From the NCBI GenBank assembly GCA_963546405.1, contig CAUUNL010000004.1:1-47757 (forward strand): DNA of 47,757 nucleotides, written 5' to 3'. Positions 32,650 through 41,153 of the stretch are shown here, piece after piece (the stretch's first letter is position 1; each line of letters begins with the position of its first letter). This stretch comes from Abiotrophia defectiva_A. GTDB taxonomy: Bacteria > Bacillota > Bacilli > Lactobacillales > Aerococcaceae. Made by a program: the position numbers and the translations under genes. The notes below the pieces were generated by a model. It was not told the origin of the DNA, searched no databases, and saw only the letters and a list, made by a program, of their open reading frames with translations.

Positions 32650-33660
32650 ATGAAAGATGCTAATCAATTTTCAGCCAAAGCGACCATGAAAGATGTGGCG
32701 GAACGGGCTGGCGTCGGTCTAGGAACGGTCTCTCGGGTGGTCAATGGCTTCAGAGTTAAAGACTCAACCTATGAGAAGGTTCAGACAGCTATTCGTGAAT
32801 TAAACTATCAGCCCGATGAATATGCACGAGGGCTCAAAACTAACCGCAGTAATATTGTGGCCTTGATTGTCCCCACCATTTGGCATCCATTTTTCTCACA
32901 GTTCGCCTATCATGTGGAGAAGGAACTACAACAGCATCACTATAAGCTCCTGATTTGTAATGCCGATGGCGACGCGAGCAATGAGATCGAGTACATTGAA
33001 ATGCTAAAGAAAAACAAGGTGGATGGTATCATCGGCATTACCTATTCAGATATCGACAAGTATATTTTGTCCTCGCTACCCTTTGTCAGCATCGACCGGC
33101 ATTTTTCAGAGAATGTCTATTATGTCACCGCAGAAAACTATGAGGGTGGCCAGCTAGCGGCCAAAGAGCTTCTAGCACGAGGCGCTAAGCAGCTTGCCTA
33201 TATTGGTGGGACTAATATCCATGAGAATGAGACAGTATTGCGCAAGGCGGGTTTCTATGATTATGCTGCCAAGCAAGGATACAGCGTTGCTAAGCTAGAT
33301 ATGCCCGAACCCATTGACGATGTGGAAGGGAGTATCCGGGCCTTTGTAGAAGAACATGCCGACTTAGATGGCTTCTTTACCGTTAATGATTTTATGGCCC
33401 TTCATGTGATGAAGGTTATGCAAGCGTTAGGTAAGTCTTGTCCAGAAGACTATCAGCTAATAGGTTTTGATGGACTTAAGACGGCGGAGGGCCAAGATTA
33501 TCTCCTCTCAACTATTGCTCAACCCATTGATCAGATGGCCATTGCTGCGGTAGATCTCTTGATGATCCTGATAAAAGGCCAAGTTCAGCCAAGTAGTCAT
33601 CGCGTTATTCTACCTGTGCATTTTCGTGAAGGAGGCACCACACGAAAAAAATTGAATTGA
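32650..33660 (+). CDS. LacI-family transcriptional regulator of the sucrose-type sugar locus
   Basis: A 336-residue regulator. The N-terminal helix-turn-helix is in ATMKDVAERAGVGLGTVSRVVNG (about 11-33), with the hinge helix at DEYARGLKTNRS. A periplasmic-binding-protein-like sensor domain follows (about 62-330), with VDGIIGITYSD and QLIGFDGLK. It lies directly upstream of a sugar transporter and a GH32 hydrolase, and two identical LacI-type palindromes flank the start of that operon, so it is most likely their local repressor, comparable to SusR/ScrR. The start follows AGAGGTGAT. No terminator separates it from the next promoter. Confidence 0.92.
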   Translation: MKDANQFSAKATMKDVAERAGVGLGTVSRVVNGFRVKDSTYEKVQTAIRELNYQPDEYARGLKTNRSNIVALIVPTIWHPFFSQFAYHVEKELQQHHYKLLICNADGDASNEIEYIEMLKKNKVDGIIGITYSDIDKYILSSLPFVSIDRHFSENVYYVTAENYEGGQLAAKELLARGAKQLAYIGGTNIHENETVLRKAGFYDYAAKQGYSVAKLDMPEPIDDVEGSIRAFVEEHADLDGFFTVNDFMALHVMKVMQALGKSCPEDYQLIGFDGLKTAEGQDYLLSTIAQPIDQMAIAAVDLLMILIKGQVQPSSHRVILPVHFREGGTTRKKLN

Positions 33661-33675
33661 ATCTCTAAAAATGTC

Positions 33676-33704
33676 TTGACAAGCCGTGAAAGCGGTATTA
33701 TTAT
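33676..33704 (+). promoter_or_regulatory. Promoter of the sugar operon with an internal cre site
   Basis: TTGACA, a 17-nt spacer, then TATTAT. Inside it, TGAAAGCGGTATTA (33687-33700) matches the CcpA cre consensus TGWAANCGNTNWCA at all but one position. Binding there would block RNA polymerase, so carbon catabolite repression is expected. Confidence 0.78.
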
Positions 33705-33715
33705 TAAGGTATAAA

Positions 33716-33729
33716 TTGAAACGTTTCAA
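33716..33729 (+). promoter_or_regulatory. LacI-family operator, proximal copy
   Basis: The perfect 14-bp palindrome TTGAAACGTTTCAA, centred just downstream of the expected transcription start. The central CG with symmetrical arms is typical for LacI-family binding. Confidence 0.85.
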
Positions 33730-33786
33730 ATCCCGAGCCCCAGCTAGACCCATTATCCTGCCGAGGGCTTGACTTTTAAAAGGGAA

Positions 33787-33800
33787 TTGAAACGTTTCAA
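33787..33800 (+). promoter_or_regulatory. LacI-family operator, distal copy
   Basis: An identical TTGAAACGTTTCAA 71 bp downstream of the first copy. It overlaps the region just before the ribosome binding site of the binding-protein gene. Two sites at this spacing could support DNA looping. Confidence 0.85.
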
Positions 33801-33815
33801 AAAGGAGGAAACAAC

Positions 33816-35126
33816 ATGAAAAAAGGATTCATCTTATCGGCTCTGACCACTTTATCGATGAGCTTCTTAGCAGGAGCAGTGGCGCCAACCCCCGTAGCCC
33901 ATGCTGCCGGCCAAGACATCAAGGTTTGGGTACAATTTTCAGATGAGACCGCAGAAGGGAAAGCTTGGGCAAAAGTCGTAGAAAACTTCAACAATAAGTA
34001 CGATGGAAAGTACCAAGTAACAACAGAATACATTCCACGTAGTGGTTCTGGTGGTGGCTATGAAGACAAGGTCAACGCGGGTATTACCACTAACACCTTG
34101 CCAGATGTTATTACTTTAGACGGACCAAACACAGCAGCCTATGCTAAAGCTAAGGTAATTGCGCCATTGGATGACTATCTAGCTGACGCTAATATGGATG
34201 ATGTACTTGACTCCATCAAGCAACAAGGGACCTATGATGGCAAATTCTATGCCTTTGGCTTCTCCGAATCCAACGTTGGGATTTATTACAACAAGAAAAT
34301 GTTCAAGGAAGCAGGCATCGAAGATTCAGAACTTCCAACCCTTCAAAAACCTTGGACCTGGGACGAATTTAAGGCGATTAGCAAGAAGTTGGCAGACCAC
34401 TTCAAACAACCAGCAATTGACTTCCGCCTCAATTCTATGGACGAAATGTTGCCATATGCTTATATGCCATTACTCTGGTCAAATGGTGGGACTGTTGTGA
34501 ATGAAGACGGGACCAAGGCACAAGGTTACTTCAACAGTAAGGAAAGTGTGGAGGCCGTTCAATTCATTCAAGATTTAGTCAAAGAAGGTTACACCACGAT
34601 TAGCCCAGTTGAAAAAGGCTTTGAAACAGGCGTTTACCCAATGGTCTTAAGCGGTTCTTGGACTATCAACGACTTAAACGAGAACTATAAAGACATTGAA
34701 TATGGTATCCTACCTTACCCAGTATCTAATACTACTAAGAAATTAGTTTCCCCATCTGGTAGCTGGCAATTAGCCGTGACGGAAAAATCAGAACAAAAAG
34801 AAGGGGCAGCTGAATTCATTAAGTTTGCAACCAACACCGAGTCTAGTGAAATCATTAGCCTAGGCAACAGCGTCCTACCAATCCGTAAGACCACCATTGC
34901 TAATATCAAAGACAAGGTATCTGAGCCAATGCGCTTCTTGATGGAACAAAACGCTGCGACCGCCCATGCTCGTCCAGTAGTGGTTGCTTACCCACAAGTA
35001 TCACGTGCTTTCCAACAAGCTATGCAAGATATTAGTTACTATGAAGAAAATCCAGACGTGCAACAAGTCTTGGATCAACGTGCTGAAGAAATGCAAATTG
35101 CGATTGACGAAGCGCTCAATCAATAA
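33816..35126 (+). CDS. Sugar ABC transporter solute-binding protein, without lipobox
   Basis: A 436-residue family 1 extracellular binding protein, the receptor of the import system. Typical features are DIKVWVQFSDETAEGKAW at the mature start, TLPDVITLDGPNTAAYA, and GIYYNKKMFKEAGIE near residue 150. It has a Sec signal peptide (about 1-30, ending AHA-A). It contains no Cys at all, so it cannot be a lipoprotein, unlike the usual Gram-positive binding proteins. It may be held by the permeases, by electrostatic contact, or be released. The start follows AAAGGAGG. It is the first gene of the operon. The likely ligand is sucrose or a short fructan, from the GH32 gene. Confidence 0.9.
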   Translation: MKKGFILSALTTLSMSFLAGAVAPTPVAHAAGQDIKVWVQFSDETAEGKAWAKVVENFNNKYDGKYQVTTEYIPRSGSGGGYEDKVNAGITTNTLPDVITLDGPNTAAYAKAKVIAPLDDYLADANMDDVLDSIKQQGTYDGKFYAFGFSESNVGIYYNKKMFKEAGIEDSELPTLQKPWTWDEFKAISKKLADHFKQPAIDFRLNSMDEMLPYAYMPLLWSNGGTVVNEDGTKAQGYFNSKESVEAVQFIQDLVKEGYTTISPVEKGFETGVYPMVLSGSWTINDLNENYKDIEYGILPYPVSNTTKKLVSPSGSWQLAVTEKSEQKEGAAEFIKFATNTESSEIISLGNSVLPIRKTTIANIKDKVSEPMRFLMEQNAATAHARPVVVAYPQVSRAFQQAMQDISYYEENPDVQQVLDQRAEEMQIAIDEALNQ

Positions 35127-35188
35127 GACCTTGGGCAGGTAGTTCCGCTAGGGGCTATCTGCCTTCTTTGAAGAAAGAGGAGTCTGAC

Positions 35189-36067
35189 ATGAACAAGAAA
35201 AAGAAATTCAAAGAAAATCTCTTAGGCTACGGTTTTCTGTCACCAGCCTTGATATTGCTATTTATTTTCCTAATCATTCCGGTGGGCATGGTCATCTACT
35301 ATGCTTTCACAGATTACTATATGCTAGCACCAGACGAACGTAAATTTATCGGGTTGGATAATTTCTTCCGTCTAGCCAAGGACAAAACTTTTATTAAGAG
35401 TTTCTGGAACACTGTGCAATTCGTCGTCTGGATTATCCCTGTTCAACTTGGGGCAGCCCTAGGGATGGCCCTTATTGTCAATAAGAAGCGGAAGGGGAAT
35501 ATCTTTTTTAAGGTGGCTTTTTTTGCACCGGTTGTCATGTCCCTGGTCGTTATTTCCATTCTATGGCTCTACCTCTTGAACCCTAATAACGGGCTCTTGA
35601 ATGCTCTCTTGGAAAAAGTTGGCATTGCCAAGCAGCCCTTCCTAACCAGTCCTAAACAAGCCATGTACGCTATCGTCTTTGTATCTGCCTGGCAAGGGGC
35701 CGGTTATCAGATGTTACTCTTCTTAGGGGGCTTACAAAATATTCCGCAAGATGTCTATGAAGCAGCTGAAATCGATGGCGTCAGCAAGTGGAATCAATTC
35801 CGCTATATTACCATGCCATTGCTCAAGCCAACGGCCTTGTTCGTCCTTTTGACGACCTTGATTTCGGCCTTTAAGCTATTGGTTCAACCAATGGTTATGA
35901 CACAGGGTGGACCGGCCAACTCTACCATTACCATGGTTTACTACATTTACCGCAAAGGTTTTACAGACCGTTTGGTAGGGTACTCTAGTTCTATTGCCCT
36001 AGTCTTTACAACCCTGATTGGGGTTATTTCCCTGGTGCAACGCCGGGTCTTGAAGGAGGATGAATAG
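35189..36067 (+). CDS. Sugar ABC transporter permease (MalF/UgpA type)
   Basis: A 292-residue inner subunit with about six membrane segments. The cytoplasmic EAA loop, which docks the ATPase, reads YEAAEIDGVSKWNQFRYITMPLLKP (about 190-214). The start at 35189 (MNKKKKFKEN) follows AGAGGAGTC; the longer reading from a TTG at 35168 would place the ribosome binding site inside the gene. It is the second gene of the operon, followed after 1 bp by its partner permease. Confidence 0.94.
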   Translation: MNKKKKFKENLLGYGFLSPALILLFIFLIIPVGMVIYYAFTDYYMLAPDERKFIGLDNFFRLAKDKTFIKSFWNTVQFVVWIIPVQLGAALGMALIVNKKRKGNIFFKVAFFAPVVMSLVVISILWLYLLNPNNGLLNALLEKVGIAKQPFLTSPKQAMYAIVFVSAWQGAGYQMLLFLGGLQNIPQDVYEAAEIDGVSKWNQFRYITMPLLKPTALFVLLTTLISAFKLLVQPMVMTQGGPANSTITMVYYIYRKGFTDRLVGYSSSIALVFTTLIGVISLVQRRVLKEDE

Positions 36068-36068
36068 G

Positions 36069-36914
36069 ATGAAACGCTTGAAACCAAGAAGCTTGCTTGA
36101 ATATATTCTCCTGATTTTGCTGGCTGGCCTCTTCCTCTTTCCAATGATTTGGATGGTGGTCTCATCCATGAAGCCAGAGGCTGATGTCTATAAGAACTTA
36201 AAAGGCTGGGAAGCCTTTTTACCAAGTCTCAATCCAGCCAACTGGTTTAAGACTTATGAAGAAGTCCTTCAACGCTTCAGTATTGTGACCTACATGGCTA
36301 ACAGTGTTTTCTACGCTGTAACCTTTGCAGTAGGCTCTATCTTAATCAATTCCTTGGCCGGCTTTGCCTTTGCCCGTATTAATTTCACAGGTAAGAAATG
36401 GCTCTTCGGATTTCTTCTGGCCTTACTTATTATTCCTGGCGAAATGATGTTGATTCCACAGTTCACCATTATTAATGCCCTAGGACTCGTGAATAGCCGT
36501 TTGGCGGTCATCATTCCAGGTCTAGCGAGCGTCTTCAATATCTATCTCTTCCGCAACTTTTTCATCGCCATTCCGGAGGAAATTATTGAGTCTGCGCGGA
36601 TAGACGGGGCAGGGATTGTTCGGATTTTCTTCCGCATCATGTTGCCAATGTCTAAGCCAGCGATCGCAACAGTCGGCGTGCTGTCCTTTATCTCTAGCTG
36701 GAACGACTATATCTGGCCTCTGATGGTCTTAACAGATTCTTCCAAGTTTTCAATGCAGGTGGCGATTACGACCATTAATACCACGCAACCTGTTTATATT
36801 AACCAAGTGATGGCCGTACTGACTATCTCAACGATTCCTCTGATTCTCGTCTATATTGTAGCTCAAAAATATATTCTTCAAGGCCTGGGTGGTTCCGGGA
36901 CTGGGATTAAATAG
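36069..36914 (+). CDS. Sugar ABC transporter permease (MalG/UgpE type)
   Basis: A 281-residue partner permease with about six membrane segments. The EAA motif is ESARIDGAGIVRIFFRIMLP (about 176-195). The start is set at 36069 because AAGGAGG ends 9 nt upstream; the ATG at 36060 abuts that site and is unlikely. It begins 1 bp after the stop of the first permease, so the two are translated together. No ATP-binding subunit is encoded in the operon; a shared MsmK-type ATPase elsewhere is presumed. Confidence 0.94.
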   Translation: MKRLKPRSLLEYILLILLAGLFLFPMIWMVVSSMKPEADVYKNLKGWEAFLPSLNPANWFKTYEEVLQRFSIVTYMANSVFYAVTFAVGSILINSLAGFAFARINFTGKKWLFGFLLALLIIPGEMMLIPQFTIINALGLVNSRLAVIIPGLASVFNIYLFRNFFIAIPEEIIESARIDGAGIVRIFFRIMLPMSKPAIATVGVLSFISSWNDYIWPLMVLTDSSKFSMQVAITTINTTQPVYINQVMAVLTISTIPLILVYIVAQKYILQGLGGSGTGIK

Positions 36915-36929
36915 TAAGTAGGTGACCAC

Positions 36930-38411
36930 ATGCAAGAACAAATCTCACGGGCAAATTCTTACATTGCCCAGCAAGCACCACAGGTAAATCCGCGCTTTCG
37001 TCACGCCTATCATCTTATGCCTCCTGTGGGTTGGATGAACGACCCCAATGGCTTTATCTACTACGAAGGCTACTATCATCTCTTCTATCAGTTTTATCCC
37101 TATGATAGTGTCTGGGGGCCTATGCATTGGGGGCACGCACGCAGTAAAGATCTGATTCATTGGGAAGAGCTGCCTGTTGCCTTGGCACCGAGTGAGCCAT
37201 ATGATCAATCAGGATGCTTTTCTGGCAGTGCCTTAGTCATTGGAAATCAGTTAGTTTTAATGTATACCGGACATGTCGACCAGCAGGGGCAGGTGACTCA
37301 GACGCAATGTTTGGCGGTTTCTGATGATGGAATTAACTTCCGTAAATACGAGGGCAATCCTGTCATTGCACATAAGCATATTGAAGGTGTGGCTGACATT
37401 GCTGATTTCCGCGACCCTAAAATTTTGCAACACAATGGTCGCTATTACTCAGTAATTGCCTCCAAATCCGTTGATCATCGCGGTCAGATTCTGCTCTTCG
37501 AATCCGCAAATGGTTTTGATTGGGACTTTAAGTCTGTTTTGCTTGAAGGGCAGGCCGGACATGGCGTCATGTGGGAATGTCCAGATCTTTTCCTGCTAGA
37601 CGGAAAATGGGTACTCATTATGTCACCGATTGAGCGTGAGCAAGCTGGCAATGCCTATTGGAATCTGAATTCCACTGTCGCCTATATCGGTCAAATGGAC
37701 TGGAATACTGGCTGCTTCCAGGTAGAAAATCAGCATGAAATCGATGGCGGCTTAGACTTCTATGCACCTCAAACTTGTCTGAACTCAGAAAATGAGCGAA
37801 TTATGGTTGCCTGGATGCAGATGTGGCAACGTAATATTCCATCTCATGAACTTGGGGATGGTTGGGCTGGAGCCATGACCCTGCCAAGAAAGCTAGGGGT
37901 GATTGAGAATCGGCTTTGTCAGTCAATTCCAAGCTCAGTACTAGCGCAATTTAGCGAGGATAAGACCTGGCAAGGACAATTAGAGCCTGGCCAAGAGTTC
38001 TACCTATCCGATTGGGTTAAGTGCCAACAAGTCTTAAAATTGAATTTAGAAGCCGTTCCTGGTGCTGTCTTCCAACTGCATTATGGTGGTAAATCCGATT
38101 ATCCGGAAGGGCTTAGCTTAACTTGGCAAGCAGATCAAGCTCTCTTGACTGTCAAACGAGATGGGGTAGGCCATCAAATTATCGGTAAAGAAGAGCCTTA
38201 TCTAGATAGTCGTCTGCTTGATATTTGGATCGATACCCCTTATCGACTGGAACTGGAAATTGTTCGTGACACTTCATCCATTGAAGTCTTTGTCAACCAA
38301 CATCAAGTCATGTCTTTCACTTTTTATGCTGAGGAGCTTGGGACAGGCATAGGCTTAGTGTCAAGTCAGCCAGTAAAAGTTGAGAATTTGACCAACTATA
38401 GTATCATATAA
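36930..38411 (+). CDS. GH32 sucrose hydrolase / beta-fructofuranosidase
   Basis: A cytoplasmic 493-residue glycoside hydrolase that cleaves beta-fructosyl bonds in sucrose or short fructo-oligosaccharides. The three catalytic blocks are present: WMNDPNG at 35-41 with nucleophile D38, RDP at 161-163 (D162, transition-state stabiliser), and WECP at 215-218 with acid/base E216. A C-terminal beta-sandwich follows (about 350-490). It has no signal peptide, so its substrate must first enter the cell. Because the neighbour transporter is of ABC type, the substrate is probably not phosphorylated, as in the pneumococcal sus system rather than scr. It is the last gene of the operon. Confidence 0.95.
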   Translation: MQEQISRANSYIAQQAPQVNPRFRHAYHLMPPVGWMNDPNGFIYYEGYYHLFYQFYPYDSVWGPMHWGHARSKDLIHWEELPVALAPSEPYDQSGCFSGSALVIGNQLVLMYTGHVDQQGQVTQTQCLAVSDDGINFRKYEGNPVIAHKHIEGVADIADFRDPKILQHNGRYYSVIASKSVDHRGQILLFESANGFDWDFKSVLLEGQAGHGVMWECPDLFLLDGKWVLIMSPIEREQAGNAYWNLNSTVAYIGQMDWNTGCFQVENQHEIDGGLDFYAPQTCLNSENERIMVAWMQMWQRNIPSHELGDGWAGAMTLPRKLGVIENRLCQSIPSSVLAQFSEDKTWQGQLEPGQEFYLSDWVKCQQVLKLNLEAVPGAVFQLHYGGKSDYPEGLSLTWQADQALLTVKRDGVGHQIIGKEEPYLDSRLLDIWIDTPYRLELEIVRDTSSIEVFVNQHQVMSFTFYAEELGTGIGLVSSQPVKVENLTNYSII

Positions 38412-38420
38412 AACTATAAG

Positions 38421-38453
38421 AAAAGGCTGGAAATGTGTATGTTCCAGCCTTTT
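38421..38453 (+). terminator. Terminator of the sugar operon
   Basis: AAAAGGCTGGAA and TTCCAGCCTTTT with a 9-nt loop. The next 150 bp hold only a small GGGG-AGG-CCCC hairpin (near 38465) and AT-rich sequence. Confidence 0.9.
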
Positions 38454-38600
38454 GCATGTCTTGAGGGGAGGCCCCAAAAAAACAGGGAAATCTTCATAGG
38501 TAGAGTGAATCAAATTCAGTCTGTTTTTTACGACGCTAGCAGGCAATTTAGGCCCCCCTTATTCTTGTAATCAAAATGTAACCAGACCTAAGAGTAGGTG

Positions 38601-38609
38601 TGATATAAT
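38601..38609 (+). promoter_or_regulatory. Extended -10 promoter of the P-type ATPase operon
   Basis: TGATATAAT, an ideal extended -10, 33 bp before the start at 38642. No good -35 is visible. Confidence 0.6.
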
Positions 38610-38641
38610 AATTCCATAGCAAAATTATAGGGGGTTATTTT

Positions 38642-38923
38642 ATGTCATTAAATGCATTAAAAGTCTTAAAAGGCATTTCTAAAGTACCGAGTGTTTTTCT
38701 AAGTGGCGTTGCTTTTGGGACGCTTGGACTCAAATTGTTGACAAGCAAAGAAGCTAAAAAAGGTTATGCGACTGTCTTAGCCAAAACCTACAAGGCTAAA
38801 GACGGTATCGACAGCATGGTTTCTGCTGTCAAGCAACATGCGGACGACATAGTAGCTGATGCTAAGGATCTCTATCAAGCAGAGAAAACAGCAGATCAAC
38901 TCGCATCATTAGAGGGTGAATAA
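38642..38923 (+). CDS. Small helical, probably membrane-inserted partner of the P-type ATPase
   Basis: A 93-residue protein. Residues about 14-34 (VPSVFLSGVAFGTLGLKLL) form one weakly hydrophobic, Gly-rich segment that may enter the membrane. The rest (about 38-90) is a charged amphipathic helix rich in Lys, Asp and Ala. It contains no Cys or His cluster except one His. The ribosome binding site is GGGGG. Its stop lies 1 bp before the ATPase start, so they are translated together. Small proteins of this sort are known next to P1-type ATPases in other Firmicutes (DUF6110-like, from memory and unverified). Its role is not established. Confidence 0.75.
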   Translation: MSLNALKVLKGISKVPSVFLSGVAFGTLGLKLLTSKEAKKGYATVLAKTYKAKDGIDSMVSAVKQHADDIVADAKDLYQAEKTADQLASLEGE

Positions 38924-38924
38924 C

Positions 38925-41012
38925 GTGCAATTTCAAGTGTTGCATCAGTCAAGTGGCCGGGTTCGACTTCGCGCCACTTTTCCTTTTACTGAAGATGTAA
39001 AATACTATCTTGAGGGCTTAGCTTCGGACTTCCCCGATATTCTAAGGCTGGACTTTTATGAAGATCCTTATGTGGTAGCTATCCATGTGATGCCTGGTCG
39101 TCAGGCCGTTGTAGCTCAATTATGGTGCTTAATTCAGAAGGATAAATTAGAAGAACTTTATCGTCATCCCCAGCATCACGCAGCTTCAAGCCCTTATGCC
39201 TTAGTATCTTCAGCTGTGGGTCGTCACTACCTTTTCAAGTGGTTCATGCCAGTGCCTGTACGTTTGGCTAGAACCCTGTGGAAAGCTCTAGGCTACTTCC
39301 GTGATGCTTGGCGTGTTCTGCGACAGGGTAAATTAACCATGGAAATTTTGGACTGTTCCGCCATTCTAGTGTCGCTCGCGATGAAACAGACCGATACGGC
39401 TAGCGCCATCATGTTTATCCTAGAATTAGGGGAGACACTCAACTATTGGACCCAAAAACGCTCCCTAGAAGATCTTGAAGCCAGCATCGCTGGTCAAGGC
39501 CGCCAAGTATGGTTACTCAAGGGAGACCACTTGCTACAAATCGATAGCCAAGAAGTCCAAGTAGGTGATGTGCTTGTCTTCTATGAAGGCAGTGAACTGC
39601 TCTTTGATGGGATTGTCTTGAATGGTCGAGCTAGTGTCAATGAGAGCTCCTTGACTGGTGAATCCTTCCCAGTAATCAAGGCTGTGGGGGATGAAGTCTA
39701 CTCTAACACGGTCTTAACCAGTGGAGAACTACACGTTCGTGTAGAAAATCCAACTGCTAACCACCGTATACAAGAACTAATTAAGCTCATGCAAGAAGCG
39801 GCACAGCAGGAAGGAACCTACCAGTATAAGTACATCTCCATTGCTGACCGCATCGTCAAGTATAATTTCTTGGGAGCAGTGTTGACCTATATCCTAACAG
39901 GATCCTTTACCAAGGCGATTTCCTTCCTGTTGGTCGATTACTCCTGTGCCCTTAAATTATCGACTCCTATGGTGTACCTCTCCGCCATCAAGCAATTGAT
40001 GCATCAGCAAGTTGTTGTGAAGAATTCGACAGTTCTGGACCAATTTGATGAAGTTGATACCTTAGTCTTTGATAAGACGGGGACCATTACCACTTCTCGT
40101 CCAGTTATTGAAGAAGTCATTCCTTTCCATGGCTATAGTGCAGAAGATGTCATCATGATTGGCGCCTGTTTAGAAGAGCATATTTACCATCCAATCGCTC
40201 ATGCCTTGGTGGATAAGGCGGCTCGAGAAGGCATCATTCATGAAGAAATGCATACCGAGCTCAACCACATAGCTTCCAAGGGCATTCGTTCTGAAATCGA
40301 TGGTAATGTCGTAGTGATTGGGAGCTTAGGTTTAATGGAAGAATCAGGGATTGAGATTGAAGCCGATCAGAGTCACTTGATTCGTCAGAAAGAAACACAC
40401 TATAATTTACTCTACCTAGGTTATCGCCAGAAACTGATTGCCATGTTCTGCGTGGCGATTCCAGTTCGCCATGAGGCGCAAAGTGTTCTACACGCTCTAA
40501 AAGGCTTGGGCAAGCATTTAGTCCTCTTAACAGGCGATACAGCGGCCAGAACCAATCGCTTAGTAGCAGACTTGCCTTTTGATGAAGTTCATACCAGTAT
40601 GACGCCAGTGACTAAATTTGATTACGTCCAAAGGATGCAAGCGCAAGGCCACCGCGTCCTGATGATAGGGGATGGTCTCAATGATTCGGCTGCCCTATCT
40701 GCCAGTGATGTGGGCGTGGTGATGGGCGAAGGGGCGGAGGTTTCTAAGCAGATTAGTGACATTATGCTGCCATCAAATAATTTAGCCTCGCTCTTAACCT
40801 TGCATCAAGTCTCTGTCAATCTCAAGCAAGAAATTCAGGGAAATGTGCGGGATACTATTGCCATTAATTCAGGCCTTATCGGCTTGGGGGTACTGAATTG
40901 GCTTAAACCAAGTAGTTTGGCAATCTTGCATAACATGACGACCTTTGGGATTCTTTGCCGTAGCTATCTGAAGGGCAATGTAAGGCTAGAGAGTGCGGTA
41001 GAGGAGAAGTAA
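38925..41012 (+). CDS. Atypical heavy-metal P1B-type ATPase without CPx motif
   Basis: A 695-residue P-type ATPase. The N-terminal domain (about 1-75, SSGRVRLRATFPF) resembles HMA_2 but has no CxxC. The actuator TGES is near 245, the phosphorylation site DKTGT has D383, and the HP motif is YHPIAHAL. The hinge is GDGLNDSAALSASDVGVVMG. The metal-site membrane helix reads DYSCALKLSTP (338-348), where copper ATPases have CPCALGLATP, so both the first Cys and the invariant Pro are replaced. The first pair of helices is poorly hydrophobic. The start is taken as GTG 38925, 6 nt behind AGAGGGTGA; GTG 38916 is an alternative. The substrate is unknown; Mn or Fe export is conceivable. Confidence 0.88.
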   Translation: MQFQVLHQSSGRVRLRATFPFTEDVKYYLEGLASDFPDILRLDFYEDPYVVAIHVMPGRQAVVAQLWCLIQKDKLEELYRHPQHHAASSPYALVSSAVGRHYLFKWFMPVPVRLARTLWKALGYFRDAWRVLRQGKLTMEILDCSAILVSLAMKQTDTASAIMFILELGETLNYWTQKRSLEDLEASIAGQGRQVWLLKGDHLLQIDSQEVQVGDVLVFYEGSELLFDGIVLNGRASVNESSLTGESFPVIKAVGDEVYSNTVLTSGELHVRVENPTANHRIQELIKLMQEAAQQEGTYQYKYISIADRIVKYNFLGAVLTYILTGSFTKAISFLLVDYSCALKLSTPMVYLSAIKQLMHQQVVVKNSTVLDQFDEVDTLVFDKTGTITTSRPVIEEVIPFHGYSAEDVIMIGACLEEHIYHPIAHALVDKAAREGIIHEEMHTELNHIASKGIRSEIDGNVVVIGSLGLMEESGIEIEADQSHLIRQKETHYNLLYLGYRQKLIAMFCVAIPVRHEAQSVLHALKGLGKHLVLLTGDTAARTNRLVADLPFDEVHTSMTPVTKFDYVQRMQAQGHRVLMIGDGLNDSAALSASDVGVVMGEGAEVSKQISDIMLPSNNLASLLTLHQVSVNLKQEIQGNVRDTIAINSGLIGLGVLNWLKPSSLAILHNMTTFGILCRSYLKGNVRLESAVEEK

Positions 41013-41090
41013 TGACTTTGTTTAAAATACTTATCGAGTGTGGAATCATGCGGTGGAAACAACAACGATCAACATAGTAAAAGCAAAAGG

Positions 41091-41122
41091 CCCCCATGAC
41101 TTAGAATGTTAAGTCATGGGGG
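41091..41122. terminator. Strong hairpin terminator between ATPase and amidase genes
   Basis: A 13-bp stem CCCCCATGACTTA / TAAGTCATGGGGG. The T-rich stretch on the minus-strand side (CCTTTTGCTTTT) indicates termination of the amidase gene; it probably also stops the ATPase transcript. Confidence 0.82.
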
Positions 41123-41153
41123 TCTCTTCTACATTTTCTAAGGGGTGCGGATG

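Noticed and set aside
33730..33786. Weak hairpin (GAGCCC...GGGCTT) between the two operators as an attenuator
   Set aside because: The stem is about 7 bp with a wobble pair and a 24-nt loop, and no proper T run follows; the evidence is too thin.
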